The notes beneath the pieces are model-generated. The model saw only the letters and a program-made list of their open reading frames with translations. It made no database searches and was not told the origin of the DNA. Below, piece by piece: positions 21,690-34,300 of a stretch of DNA of 64,000 nucleotides (position 1 is the stretch's first letter; each line of letters starts with the position of its first letter). The position numbers and the translations under genes were made by a program. The stretch is from Adiantum capillus-veneris (lineage: Eukaryota; Streptophyta; Polypodiopsida; Polypodiales; Pteridaceae): assembly GCA_014529385.2 (NCBI GenBank), contig CM043971.1:53109209-53173208 (forward strand). Direction: 5' to 3'.

Positions 21690-23496
21690 TTCAATTTATC
21701 ACAAATCCAACCACTCACCTGGCAAAGGTCAGTTTCTGCTCAACTTCTTGCTTTGTTGCTGAATATACCTGTACACAAGCGTTTTAATTTCGGCAATTGA
21801 ATCAAAGCATTTATCTGCTAGAGGTTATCTTAGTAATGGTTGGTATAACTGGAGAGTTAATCTCAACCACTAATGTATTTTATACACTGATGATGTTCTA
21901 AATTAGGTTTGCTAATCTGAAACAGTACTACCCTCAGATGTTGGTCAACTTACGCGAAAAAGTCTAAATTCAGTCTTTGCTTCGTCAAATGGGCAAACAA
22001 GGTCCAAATTCACTTCTGAAAGAAGTTTTGGAACCCTTAAGCCAAATGGAATTTCACTGTCTATACCAGGTCAAATTTTCCTTGCAGTATGCCCCAATAG
22101 ACATCGTGCGCGTAAGATGTCTCCTGTTGTGTTTTGCCTGGATTTTTGCACTATTGTTTCGCCTTGTTGTGCTGAGCCTACAACTGCTTTTACTTTTTGG
22201 TTTGGACACCTATTAGGTGTTCATTGAGTCAGAGATCTGTTCCGAAGGCCTGTTGCTGGTATTGATCAGTCTAATGACTCCAAATTGGACCAAAATTGAC
22301 TAAGAGGCTTGCCTTAGGCTATATAACACCTTACTATGCTCAAAATCAAAGTCTGGCTTCATTTTCTTGCATTAGACATCCTACACGTAGGATGTCTTTT
22401 TCCTCAGAATGGCTTCAAACTCAAAGCCCAGACTCCCCTTGAGTTTCTGATCACTTTGGTATACTCAGAATTCAGTTTGGAGTCCCAAATTACTCAGAAG
22501 ACATCCTCCGTGTAGGATGTCTATTTGGCCTGTTTGACCCCAGATTGGTCCCACATCTTCTCTTTGATGTCAATAACCGAGTGGTATGCTTAGATTTTGG
22601 TTTGGATGTCAAAAGTCCAAAATTTCAGTTGTTCTTGCTTTTTTCAGTCAAAAGTGCTAAAGTCCGCTTTGAACCCAATTTTCTTACCCAAATGAGGTGA
22701 AACCCCTTTCATTCACTCAATATATCATGCAAAACATGCTCATGCAGCCATCTTATGGTTTTGGTCTCAAAATAATGTTTTGGCACTATTTGGGTAGGAT
22801 GTCTAGCAATTTCAATCTATCTGGCCTTATCCTGTCAAGATATGGCCAAATTCCACTTTCCAGTTGAAATTAGGGTAAACCCTACCTTCTGAACACACTG
22901 GTCAACTCAAAATCCCAAAATTCCTCCCAGATTAGCATGTAGACATCCTACGCGTAGGATGTCTCCTGGCTTAAAATTAAAGTTTTTTTTTTGACAGGAA
23001 TGCTCCTGATGCTTTGTAGATCTATCAGAAACACTCACAGTAACTTTTGGACTTCAATTAGGCTTTCAAACACACTTTTGCGTCTTTTTGCATCTTTTAC
23101 AAACTTGTAAGGATTTTACCAGGCAAGTGTACATGCATGAAATGCTCTAGATCCTGAATCATGATGTCCTACTTACTCTACTCCTACCTATCATGTGAAA
23201 TGGTGATAATGGTGTTTTTGGTTGCTTTTTGGCCTCTCCGGACTCCCAAGCTCTCTTCTCACCGCTTCTACCACTCCAACTCCTACTCTAGAACTCAACT
23301 ACCACCTAAAGCTACCTAAGTCTACCTCATCTACCTAAGTCGAAGGATCTAGGCCAGACACACGCTTCTTAGACTCCCTCTAAGACCTAGAGAGTCCTCC
23401 ACCCTCTGATCCTATCTAAATGTAAAGCAAGACTCTTGGCAAGCCAAAAATCCCAATCCTCAAGGATTAGTCTCGGTCACCTACCTAAGGTTTTCG
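21690..23496 (-). other. Ty3 5' untranslated leader (1.8 kb), no gene
   Basis: No credible coding frame. The stretch lies between the primer binding site and the first gag-side frame. It is unusually long and carries four near-perfect 24-bp palindromes, listed separately. Confidence 0.6.
22099..22964. repeat. Four 24-bp palindromes AGACATCC..GGATGTCT in the leader
   Basis: Copies lie at 22099-22122, 22374-22397, 22499-22522 and 22941-22964. Consensus is AGACATCCTAC-RCGTAGGATGTCT; the first copy is the most diverged. Half sites occur at 22794-22804 and, inside the LTR, at 23867-23881. Dyad symmetry is nearly perfect in each. Confidence 0.9.
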
Positions 23497-23514
23497 TCCT
23501 CGGCAGCGGCGCCA
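23497..23514 (-). other. Ty3 primer binding site
   Basis: On the minus strand TGGCGCCGCTGCCGAGGA begins one base after the end of the candidate LTR. This is the usual TGG start of a tRNA-primed minus-strand DNA site. Confidence 0.7.
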
Positions 23515-23515
23515 A

Positions 23516-24454
23516 TGTTGGACAGATATGCCACGACGCACGTCAGCATAGCGAGAACTCACCTAACATGTAATTTTAGCTAAGGACAAAGCTCGATCCG
23601 CTGCAGGCGCGTGGAAGCAAGCATAAGGTGTCAACCTACACTCGACCGACTCCTAACTAATTCCGACAGAGGTCTCTACCAATTGTCTAAGTCATAGCCT
23701 TCAAGAGTGCATAAGAGGAAACTTCCTACAACGCTTTCTAGAGCCGAACACCCATCAAACAATCTCGAAACACCATAGAACTTGAAGGAGACCCTACTAA
23801 TACCAATAGGTCAGTCTCCCTAAGGTCTATGAACCAAAATCCCGACCCAAAACACCCGGTGCAGAAACACGTAGGATGTCTGGCCGAAATCTGCAAGTCT
23901 TCGTTTCCGAAATCTAAAGTGCCTAATGGGTAGTTCTACTGAATGTGAACGCGTGGATATGTTGCAATGCAAAATCGGACAACGTATGCTCACCCAAACA
24001 ACCGATGAAGCTCGTAGAAGGAGCTCGCAAAACTGGACCGTACGCGCGCAATGTAGGTATCGGCGCGTAGCTCTCGTCGGGGCAACACGCTGCAATTCTC
24101 CGCACTCGGTTCCGACCACCGGAGCCCACGTAGCGTTAAGATGAAGCTCACACTCTCTCTCTCGTACACAGTACGCTCACTCACAGACTTCAAAACTTGT
24201 TTTTAAAAATGACAAAAGGGTTTTTCATTAAGGTCAAAAAGTGGTATATATACCTTACAATTTCTCAAACCCTAAAGTTTCAAAATCAACCATCTACTCA
24301 ATCTAACTATCAAAACTAAGATACAATCTGGAAACTTCTGTAAGTCCCAATATTTACAGGGTGAAAAATCGGGTTTTCCTCAATGAATGAATAATTACAA
24401 AAATAATAGTCCTCCGAGTAGTTAGATGTCGTGGGGTGTGTTCAGCTTCTAACA
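23516..24454 (-). repeat. Candidate 5' LTR of the Ty3 element
   Basis: The left border is set by the adjacent primer binding site. On the minus strand it would start TGTTAGAAGC and end GTCCAACA, giving a TGTT..AACA pair and 939 bp. A TATATATA box lies inside. No second LTR is in the window, so the right border is unproven. Confidence 0.5.
24245..24252 (-). promoter_or_regulatory. Possible TATA box of the Ty3 LTR
   Basis: TATATATA flanked by GG and CC lies ~200 bases inside the putative LTR start. Assigned by position and composition only. Confidence 0.35.
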
Positions 24455-24456
24455 AT

Positions 24457-24630
24457 CTCCGTTTGGACCCCTTTTGAGATATAACCATCTCTCCTCTTGG
24501 TCCCTTGCTGAGGTAAATCTAGAAGCACTTATTGCACATTGCGCTTTGGTAGACCGTCTCCTTTTGGACCCCTATTGAGATGCAACCATTTCTCCTTTCG
24601 GTCCCCTTTTGAGATAGGTCTAGAAGCACA
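24457..24630 (+). repeat. Two ~73-bp direct repeats, period ~101
   Basis: 24457-24530 and 24558-24630 share CTCC(G/T)TTTGGACCCC, then CAACCATnTCTCCT and TCTAGAAGCAC. They lie between the putative Ty3 LTR and a copia fragment. Origin unknown. Confidence 0.75.
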
Positions 24631-24734
24631 TATATATATACTAACTCTTGTTCCCCTTTTATCTTCCCATATTAAGTGACCAATTTAATATGAGAAAATC
24701 ATTTGGTAAAGTTAGATATTATATTTTATGACAA

Positions 24735-25157
24735 ATATGGCAGGTGACAAAGATACTCAAAGGAGCACTACTGGCTATGTATTCACGATTGGAGGCACAA
24801 TAGTAAGCTGGGCTTCAAAGCTGCAAAAAGTGGTCTCACTTTCTACCACGAAAGCATAGTATGTAGTAATGATGGAGGCAAGAAAAGAAATTATGTGGCT
24901 TCACAGATTCTTAGAAGAGCTTGGATTCAAACAAGACAATTATAGTCAAAGCGCTATCCCTCTTGCAAAGAACTCAGCCTTTCATTCAATGACAAAGCAC
25001 ATTGAGGTGAGATATCACTTCATAGGCACTCTTTTGGAAGAGGGACAACTAAAGCTAAAAAAGGTGCATACAAGTGAAAATCCAACAGATATGTTTACAA
25101 AGGTGGTCAACAAGGAGAAGTTGAGCTTTTGCTCATCTTCAATCGGCATTCAACGAT
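24735..25157 (+). pseudogene. Copia RNase H fragment, 5'-truncated
   Basis: The conceptual product shows [20 protein letters not shown], then a stop where the family has Glu, and later AKNSAFHSMTKHIEVRYHFI and VHTSENPTDMFTK. This is the Ty1/copia RNase H and pol C-terminus. Everything upstream is missing, so only the last ~140 codons and the 3' LTR survive. The truncation point is near 24735. Confidence 0.85.
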
Positions 25158-25219
25158 AAGAAGCCAGGATGGAAAGCAGTCACAGGTTTGGTTTGGAGAT
25201 CAGTCTCCAAGTGGGAGAT

Positions 25220-25850
25220 TGTTAAGTATGGAGTCTGATTTACCCCTTGTAATTTTTTATGTGTTAAAATCACATAATATTCCTTTTTGCCAAAATATTA
25301 TGGCCGCAAGTGGTCAGCCCCGATGGCCAGTAGTCAATGGCCGGTGGCCGATGGTAGGAAGTCAATGGCCGGTGTGGCTGGTGGTCGAATTCAATGGCCG
25401 GTAGCGGATTTCAAAGATTGACTTGTCTTCTCAAGGGTGGCCACACATGGACGGATTGGAGGGTCCAATTTGGACTCGTCTACACAAGGGCAACTACACA
25501 CAGCTGCCTCTCATGAGAGAGGGTAGCCCTTTTGGCCTATAAAAGGAGGCCTCTTCTACATACAAAAATGGATTGTGAAGCATTGTGGCGCATTGTGAAG
25601 TTGATGTGAGGTGGTGAGAATGAAGCAAAGTGGTATAATCCCTTTGTAATTTACTTCTTGTTTTGAAGTACTAAATCCATTGAGTGAATGTTTTTCCGTG
25701 GACGTACGTAGCCCACATTGGGTGAACCACGTATATTGTGTACTCTCTCTCTCTCTCTCTCTACTTTATAATCTCTCGTGTGTGAAAATTATCTCTCTCC
25801 ATTAAGTAAACTACTCATTGATCTACTTAGCTACGTCATATTTCCTAACA
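25220..25850 (+). repeat. 3' LTR of the truncated copia element (631 bp)
   Basis: It starts TGTTAAGTATGG right after a purine tract (AAGTGGGAGAT) and ends CATATTTCCTAACA. TGTTA..TAACA inverted ends are typical. Its 5' partner is absent. Confidence 0.8.
25538..25545 (+). promoter_or_regulatory. TATA box in copia LTR
   Basis: TATAAAAG in the context GGCCTATAAAAGGAGGCC, mid-LTR, where a plant LTR promoter is expected. Confidence 0.6.
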
Positions 25851-26972
25851 GTCACTCCTCTATGGTAAAGGCATCTCACCTGTGCGTGTGACAAGTATAG
25901 TTGTCGATCGCGCAGAAAAATTTCATCCGCGTGAAATCGGTGTCGGGCCGGATGTCAAAAAGTCACCTGTAATGGGAGTAATGTCGAGCCGATGTCAAAA
26001 CGTGAGAATCGGTGTCGAAACGGCTCTAATCACCAATGTCAATGTCGTCTCCCGTCGTCGGACAGGAGTGGCTAGCCGAATAGTTGTAGATCAGTGTCGA
26101 AACCGATGCGCCAAGTTGATCCGTCAATGCTCGATGCCATAGAGGAGGAATGCCAAGACGTCGAGAAAAAAATCCAAAATTGGTGCCAAAACCATTAGAT
26201 CACCGAAAACCAAAGTCTAGAAGAGGGAGAAAAATTGTCGAAAAAATCACCCAAATCAGGCCGATGCGGGGTGATGTCCAGGCTTACGCGCCGGTACCTG
26301 CATGTGCTTGTCTATGTGCATGAGTGCACACCAAAAGAAGCAGACTCAATCTCTGCCTTTCACTCGCTCTCTATTTCTCTCTCTATCTCTAGAACCGGCT
26401 CTTCACACTCTTGCCCAAGTGTATGAACAAACCCTTGCACACACTCTTCAAAAAAAAATTGATTTCACTTCTTTGCTTAGTGTCAAAAAACCTGTGTGAA
26501 AGATGCACACACACACTTTGCACACACACATACTTTCTTGCTTTCTTGATTTGTTGCCCTGTGGAAGCATTTTACTTTGTGAAGAAATGGCTTCGAAGCT
26601 TTCCAAAAGCCTAAGGTTAACTTCAAGGCAAAAGAAAAATCTTCAGCTTCCATTTCTATAGACAGACAACCAGACCTCCAAAAAATCCCCTTCTGCTTCC
26701 AAGCTTACTTTTCTTTTTGCTTCCAAGCTCCCAAAGCTTCCAAACTCAAACATTGTAATTCAATTTCAAAGCGAAGACAGCTTTGTTTTTTGTGTTTCTG
26801 CAGAATCATTGTTTCTATAAAGATTTTTTGGCTTCTCTCAAAGATTCTCTCTTCTCCTCGAGAGGGGCTGCGCATGCAAGAGAAGTCAAGTTCCCCAATC
26901 CGCCCCGAATCACTCCAATTTGGTGCCGTGAAGCATCGAGCTCCATTGCCGATGAGAGACCGCCGCACCTTA
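25851..26972. other. Unassigned spacer
   Basis: No gene recognised. The first 400 bases repeat short motifs of the kind CGGTGTCGaaac and CGATGTCaaaa in loose order. The rest is CT- and CA-rich. Short open frames show no domain. Confidence 0.5.
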
Positions 26973-27178
26973 GCTCCAATACCAATTGATAAGGCGCTAA
27001 TGCGGAGTGAGAGTGAAGCATGTAAGCGAGGGGAGAAGAGAATTGGGAAAGGGGATGAAATACAATTTGTTTGGGTTAGTGGAGAGTAATCAACTCTCTC
27101 ACTTTCTCTCCCTATATTGATTAGGAAAGAAAATGAGTAGGGGTGGTTTCCTACGGCCACCCGGCCTACATCCCAACA
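26973..27178 (-). repeat. Lone LTR end with primer binding site (short-LTR element)
   Basis: On the minus strand a 192-bp segment starts TGTTGGGATGTAGGCC and ends CGCCTTATCA (26987-27178). Two bases later comes TGGTATTGGAGC (26973-26984), a two-mismatch match to the initiator tRNA-Met site. No matching second LTR is seen nearby. It looks like a broken copia or TRIM-type element. Confidence 0.4.
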
Positions 27179-28330
27179 CTTGAGGTGCTTTGGAATTGTA
27201 AAAATGTACAAAACCTTGAACGAGTAGAAGCAAAGTGAAAGTGTTTCTCATTTTTGCTCCACCTATTAGGAAGAGATGGAAGGACTTGTTTGAGTTTAAA
27301 CACATGTTCAATATTATGCATGTTCTGGTTGTGGATTAATCTTAGCTTATGCATTGAAGAAATCTCGTTAGGCATTGTGATTATTTTAGTTTTTTCAAAG
27401 GATTGTTTTTTTCTTGTAGGGATGTGTATAGGAAGGTTGATGGTGATCTTGCATGAAGATTCTTGTGTTGTTGGAGTCATTAATTTTTTCTACATTGTTT
27501 GCTTTCGTCTATGGATTCTTTAATGAATTTGGCCTTATTGCTTTTCAAATTTTCAAATTTTTGCTCATAAATATGTTTTCGTTATGAATAATGTGCCTAG
27601 TGGTGGTTTTCATTTTGGCTCCAAGGAAATAACGACAAGCATTGCTCTCTCTATAAAGTGAACGCCTTTTGCTTTCTTTTACTGTCTATAAGTTGGTCCT
27701 ACTTTTTTAAGTTCACGACAAAGTCAACAAAGCAAACATGTTGAAGGCTCTTGCTTTTTGAGCGTATTTTTCTACCAATTTTTCAACAAATATTTCAACA
27801 TTGAAAGGGTCAAGGTTTTCTAGTTGAATTTCCTTTTTAGTAATAAAGCACCATTCAAAGGTTCATTGGTGGTAATACTGAAAGTGAAGTCTTTCATAGA
27901 TCTATACATTGTGAACAAGAAAGAAATGTATAGTGCTTATTGTTGTCGAGTGTTTAGGATGGTATGTCCCAATTTTCAAAGTCTCTCTATGGTTTCAACG
28001 TTGTCTTTTATGCATTTGTCAAGTTGTGTATTGATTGTTTCAAAGAGAGTGTTATAAAACTTTGTCATGTATGAGCTATAGTGACTAGCCATTCTGTGCA
28101 CATCCATAAATTGAATATATGTGTTGGCATCCCATAGGTTGGCTATAGTTTGGTTGATGTTGTTTGTGTATGTATCTTTTGGATCCCTTATGAGTATAAT
28201 TGTGTAGACAAAAAATGTTGCTTTAAGAACTTTGGTGTAGTCCTGTTTAGAGACCAAACTACCTAGCATAGAGATTTTAGATATGACAAACAGTCTCTAA
28301 AGTACCAAGCCTCTATCATGGCATGTACAA
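27179..28330. other. Unassigned spacer with degraded coding-like stretches
   Basis: On the minus strand, open stretches at 28269-27976 and 27480-27166 are separated by many stops. Neither shows a recognisable domain. It may be an old pseudogene or element remnant. Confidence 0.3.
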
Positions 28331-28334
28331 AAAG

Positions 28335-28490
28335 TTGTGTTGGCTTGAACTTAAGTTTGATCCTCCACACTTGGCTCAAACTTAAGTCCGAGCCTCTACC
28401 CTACCAGGTACAAAAATGGTAGAGGTTAAACCCCTATTAGGTAGAAGAAGGTGTGGAGGCTCGAACTTAAGTTTGAGCCTTCACACCTTG
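28335..28490. repeat. Clustered palindromic motif around AACTTAAGTT
   Basis: Three near copies of CTCAAACTTAAGTTTGAGC occur in about 150 bases, mixed with GTACAAA and AGGCTC words. A related CTCAAGTTTGAGCC occurs at 41277. Confidence 0.6.
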
Positions 28491-28497
28491 CTAGATA

Positions 28498-28512
28498 CAA
28501 AGAGGGACATAT

Positions 28513-28549
<37 letters not shown>
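28498..28549 (+). repeat. (GA)n microsatellite
   Basis: A GA run just left of the gag-only LTR element. Confidence 0.9.
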
Positions 28550-28552
<3 letters not shown>

Positions 28553-30018
28553 GATAATAGAGGGATATCTTGATAGCGTTGGTACAGCCAAAGTGTGTCG
28601 ACCATAAAAGATGGCATGGGTAGATTATAACTGATGCGGCTTATAGGCCAAGAAAAGCTCCACAAGGGGTGCAGATTCTTGCCGGACAGGACAGCTGGGG
28701 ACAGATGGTTCAAGTGGAAGTCAGGGTATAGGTGTGTAGTGCTTGATTTATGGAGCCTACCCATCTTTTTGGATTGCAAACACAAGCCACGGATTGCATT
28801 TTATGGCCAGTTGAAGTTTTGCCGGGGGCTAGGTTGGTGCCCACCTTGGTGCCCACGTGACCACATGGGGGGGTGTGCCATCTCGTGTCTTTTGAGCCTC
28901 GCCAAGGTTCTAGAGTAGGGTATGCATCATACAGAGCTAGCAGGAATTAACTACACGTCAAAGGGAGCCCGGAGCGTAAAGATATAGAAGCCAGAAGATT
29001 GGGTGCACTTGTTCGAGATTGATTGCAGATGCTTTGACTGGTTGCGGCCTCGGTTTGGGGGCTCGGGGAGTATTGAGTTACGGTTAGAGCTGGGGATTTT
29101 TCAAGTCGACATCATGGAGCCTCGGCCGGGATTTGCGGCTTGTCGATCCGACATGGGAGCATTACAGGGGATCATGGGAAAGGCGGGCCCAAAAAGAAGC
29201 TAAGCGTGAAGGTTTTAAAAAAAAAGAACAAAAATGCAAGTCCTTTAGAGGCCATGGAGTCAGCAACCGCCACGTGGTGGGCAATATGTCCCATATGGGC
29301 CGATTTGGGCTCGAAGGCAGTGGTATAAGAGCTGGCCCGTGAGGCTTTTGTAGAGTATGTGAGGGAGTGAAAGCTCCCATGTGGCGTGGCTATGGCGGCC
29401 CTTGTGGGGCACTGCTGTTAGTGGTGCAGGCGACGTCTAGACGGCTTTTTGATTGAAGCAGGAGGGGTGGCGCTGTGCGTGCGCCCACTAGGCGGTAGCC
29501 GGTGGCCTAGGGCAATTGATGACACTAATGATGTGGCACGCGCGTCCACAAGCACCGGGTCTCGTAGGCCCAAGGCTGCCAAATGTTTTTTTGAGGGAAA
29601 ATGCCCCCCCAATAGCGATGTCGCTATTGTTGGACAAGGGGAGGGGTCCCACAATGGAAGGATAAGCAGCCAGATGCCAGTCAAGGGAAATACAAGGGGA
29701 GGATCTCACGGCCAGTGGACAACTAGCAAGAGAGAGAGAGTTTGAAAGCTTGAAGGGGCATGGCCAAGAGGCCTACCCGGCCAGTGGAGAACAGAAGAGG
29801 GTGATAGAGAGAGTTTGAAGGCTCAAAGGCCAATACAAAAGGGGTCTATCCTGCCTGCCACAAAGGGTAGTGGAGAGCCAAGGTCAAGCAAGGGAAGAGA
29901 GAGAGAGAGAGAATCAGTCCAAGAGGTATCCAAAGGTCCACAAGTGCAAGTGCAGGTGTGGCCAAATTGAGTGGACAAAGACAAGATGTGGGCACCATGT
30001 AGAGGTTGCCAAAATGAG

Positions 30019-30023
30019 CTATG
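30019..30023 (+). repeat. CTATG target-site duplication (left)
   Basis: CTATG is repeated at 35482-35486 on the far side of the copia. The unoccupied site GAGCTATGACAAG survives in the right LTR at 39873-39885. Confidence 0.95.
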
Positions 30024-30215
30024 TGTTGGGGTATAAAGCCCAATGTGGTCTCCCAGGTAAGTGGACGGGCCGCCAGGTATGTACACATATTCTTTTGTAA
30101 AAACCTATTAGGAACTCACTATGCTCTACACATTACAGTAGAGCGAGTTCACCATATCGTCGTGCTCTTCTTCTCGCACTCTCTCTCGCGTCACACTTCC
30201 GCTCTTACTCCTTCG
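30024..30215 (+). repeat. Copia 5' LTR
   Basis: Starts TGTTGGGGTATAAAGCCC. It ends CTCCTTCG, whereas the 3' LTR ends CTCCTTCA. Confidence 0.95.
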
Positions 30216-30217
30216 AC

Positions 30218-30229
30218 TGGTATCAGAGC
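30218..30229 (+). other. Copia primer binding site
   Basis: TGGTATCAGAGC, two bases after the LTR, complementary to the 3' end of plant initiator tRNA-Met. Confidence 0.95.
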
Positions 30230-31309
30230 TCAGATCGAGGCTCGGGGCAGCAGTGCAGGAGGCTAGAGTCACCAGCTCATATTGGAGTGAAATTCGACAG
30301 GCAAAGACACGGCCCCAAATCGTGTGGGAGAGCTCGTAGGGCTTGGTGTGCTCAGAATTTCATTCTGAGGTCATCTCGGTCACCGTTCGGCTTCGACAAA
30401 GGTCTACGCAGGCCATTTTCGACTACGTGGTCTCAGCGGGTGCAGATCCGACTCTGCAAATTTGGGGTTTTCGGCCTACGACTGTAGGTGCTGAGGATAT
30501 CGACACTCCCAGAGTGTTGATTTGTGGCTGTCTACACATCGAAGGACGACTCACAGTTCTTGGAGGCGTGTCACATACGACACGAGCGCATCTACACACA
30601 GACTATAGGCGACATCCACTAGTTCATCAGGTAGCTTGTGTTTGCTGCTTGATATTCCAGATTTCATCTTGACATTGCAGGTACTTCCACATGGGATGTA
30701 TTGTCAGAGATGATGTATGTCTGTTGAGGGTTTGCTGGCTGTGAGTCACGCAGCAAACAATCGCCGCAGCGGTTACAACATACAGTGGGAAATTTGTGGA
30801 TGTATGACTTTGTGGGAAGTCTATGTACTGTCAGATTTACTGCAGCCTTTGTTGAGGGTCAAGTGAGGTTTTATTGAGCTGGGGGACTCTCGAATGTTGA
30901 GATTCTTTCGGTGATACAGGTCTTGGAGCGATCCCTCGAGCACCCTTAGATAGGTAGCTAGGATGTATTGACTGTGAGACAGTTGGGATTGCATCTTTGC
31001 TTTACTGCCGTTGAGGCATTGTCGCAGTCTATGCTTACAGGACAGTGACAGGACAGTCAAAGACAGTACAGGTGCAGGACAGGTTTACCCACAGCTTACA
31101 GTGTTAGAGAGACAGTGGTTTTTTGAGCTGTTTTTTGGTCTGTTTTTAGTACACCATAGCCATTTTACAAAGGAGACTCTGCCAAAATTTCTGCAGAATC
31201 TGAAGCTTTCTTGGTTCATTTGACAGGTTGATATTGGTTCAGAGGTCAGTTTACAGGGGAAACTCTGCCGAATTTTTCCCAGGAAAGTAAACTACTGTGA
31301 AGCGTAGCT

Positions 31310-34300
31310 ATGGCTGGATCACAGGACACTGCTCTTTACAATATCAAGAAGCTGGATGGAACCAATTTCCCATTGTGGAAGAAGCAGATTTGGCACGTGT
31401 TGGTACAAAAGAAGCATATAAAACCTATAAAGCTCAAGGGGATAAAACTAGAAGATATGGACGAAGATGAATGGAGCGAAATGGATGAATTGGCACTTTC
31501 TACCATTATGCTGACTTTGGCAGAAAGCGTTTACTTCAATGTAGCAGACGAGATGTCGGCTTATCTTTATGAGAAGCAGAGTACAGCTTCACATGTATAC
31601 TAGCTTAAGAAGCTTGTTGACTTGAAGATGAAAGAAGGGACACCTATGTCCAATCATCTGAATGAATTCAACACAATCTATAGTCAGTTGTCAGCTCAAG
31701 GTGTCAAGTTTGATGAACCTGTTAGAGCTATGTTCCTGTTGATCACATTGCCGGAAAGTTGGGACACTTTTCGCACAGCTTTGAGTAATTCTGCACCTCC
31801 AGATGGTTTGAACATAGCAGGTGTAGAAGGAAGTCTGCTTACTGAAGAAACCAATAGAAAGACAATGGACAAAGGCAAAGGAACAGCCTTAGTTGTCAGA
31901 GGAAGGACCAAAGAAAAGTACAAAGGTGGAAAGAGGAATTAGTCTCGTAGCAAGTCCGGCAGTGCTAAAGGCAAGAGTGACATAGAATGCTACCATTGTG
32001 GCAAGAAGGGTCACATGAAAAGAGACTGCAGAGAATGGAAAGCAGAAAAAGGCAAAGAGAAAGCTGAAGACCATGGTGAGAAGAACAAGTCCTCAGTAAA
32101 GATTCAAGAAATAAATGTGACAAACACTGTTGCAGAGGATGACAGTCTAGTGTCAGGAGACATCTACTTCTTGAAGAATACAATGGACTGAGCTCTTCTT
32201 ACAGCATCTGATGGAAATGCACTGAGTGACTGGATTATAGACTTAGGGGCATCACTTCATGTGTCTCCAAACAAGGAGTGGTTTACCTCTTATGTGACCA
32301 CTAAAGATCATGTTCGGCTAGGCAATGGGCAGACATGTGAGATCTTAGGTGTTGGAGATGTTCAATTGAAGTTTCAGAATGGCTCTTCTTTCACGCTGAA
32401 GAATGTGAGACATGTTCCCGCAATTACAAAGAGCTTGATCAGCACAGGTTTACTTGATGATGCTGGCTACGTCACCACTTTTGGACAGAACATGTGGAAG
32501 ATATCCAAGGGTTCTATGACAGTAGCACATGGAGTAAAGTCTGGAGGACTTTACATGATTTATGTATCAAATGTCTCTAAAAATGTAATCAATGTAACTG
32601 AGCAGCCGAACGTTTCTTTGTGGCATAGCCGGTTAGGACATATGTCCAAGAAGGGAATGGAAATCTTGTCTCGTTCTGGTTATTTGCCTGGCTTTTCATT
32701 TAATGATTTTGAATTCTGTGAACATTGTCTGTATGGTAAGCAAACACAACAACCACATAAGCATAGAAGCAGTAGAAGAGATACACAGTTGGCACTTGTT
32801 CATAGTGATTTGTGTGGACCTATGCCTAACCTATCTCTAGGGGGAGCTTCTTACTTTATGACATTTATAGATGATTACTCGAGGAAACTATGGGTTTACT
32901 TTCTCAAGCACAAGGATGAAGTGTTTAGTGTTTTCAAAACGTTTGTGACACTTGTGGAGAATCAGAGTGGCAAGAAGCTTAAATGCTTACGCATTGACAA
33001 TGGTGGAGAGTATGTTTCAAAGGCCTTTCAGGACTTTTGTGAGTCAAACGTGAACTTACTGCTCCTTACAATCCTCCTCAAAATGGTGTTGCTGAGAGGA
33101 TGAATAGGACCATACAAGAGAAGGTCAGAAGTATGTTGTCTAATGCACAGCTGCCAAATGGGTTTTGGGCTGAAGCTGTATCAACAGCTATTCATCTTGT
33201 AAATAGATCTCCTAGCAAGGTTTTGCAGAAGGATTCAGTGCCAGAGATGGTATGGTCAGGAAAAATGCCCTCATACAAGCATCTCAGAGTCTTTGGCTGT
33301 GAGGCATATACTCACGTTCCAAAGGAATTTAGGAACAAACTTGAGCCAAAGAGTAGAAAGTGCATCTTTCTAGGCTATGGTAATTCTGGTGAGATGGGGT
33401 ACAGACTTTGGGATCCCGAATCTAGAAAGGTTGTCCGCAGCAATGATGTTCACTTTAATGAATCCAAATATCATTCTAAACCAGAGAGGGTTGAGGAGAT
33501 TAGAAGAGTTGTCTTCCAAGAAGATGGACCTGCACGTGCAAGACAAAATGTCAGGGCTCAAGAGGAGCAAGGACAGGATAGAGTGGAACCACAGGTTGTG
33601 GCTGAGCTTGAGCCACCTATTCTGCGTAGATCCTGGACGTGTCACACGAGCCTTCATGTTACAAGGAAGCAGTGCAAATGAAGGACTCCGGGAATTGGCA
33701 ATTGGCCATGCAGTCAGAGATGACAGCTCTGCATAAAAACAAGACATGGAAGCTAGTTAAATTACCACAGGGCAAAAAGGCTCTACCTTGTAAATGGGTT
33801 TACAGGTATAAGATCACGCTCATGATAGTCAGCCAAAGTACAAAGCAAGGCTTGTTTCCAAGGGCTTTAAGCAAGAACAAGGCATTGACTTTGATGAAGT
33901 CTTCTCTCCGGTGGTCAAGATGACTACATTGAGATGCTTTCTTGCATTGGTTGCCATATTAGATCTGGTGTTGCACCAAATGGATGTCAAGACAGCGTTC
34001 TTGCATGGTGATTTAGATGTGGAAATTTACATGCAGCAGCGAGAAGGGTTTGTTGAGAAAGGGAAGGAAGATTGGGTATGCCAGTTGTTAAAGAGTCTTT
34101 ATGGCTTAAAACAATCACCGAGGGCATGGTACCATAAATTCCACAAGTTTATGCTTTCTCAAGGCTACAAACGTAGTGAGTTCGATCACTGTCTATATAC
34201 AAAGAAGGCTAAGGATGGTAGTTGGCTGATCCTTATTTTGTATGTGGATGACATGTTGATTGCTAGCAAGTACTTGGAAGAAATTTCAGCTTTGAAGTCA

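Noticed and set aside
30218-30229. tRNA gene at TGGTATCAGAGC
   Set aside because: It is the primer binding site next to an LTR. No cloverleaf surrounds it, and the same holds at 52612.
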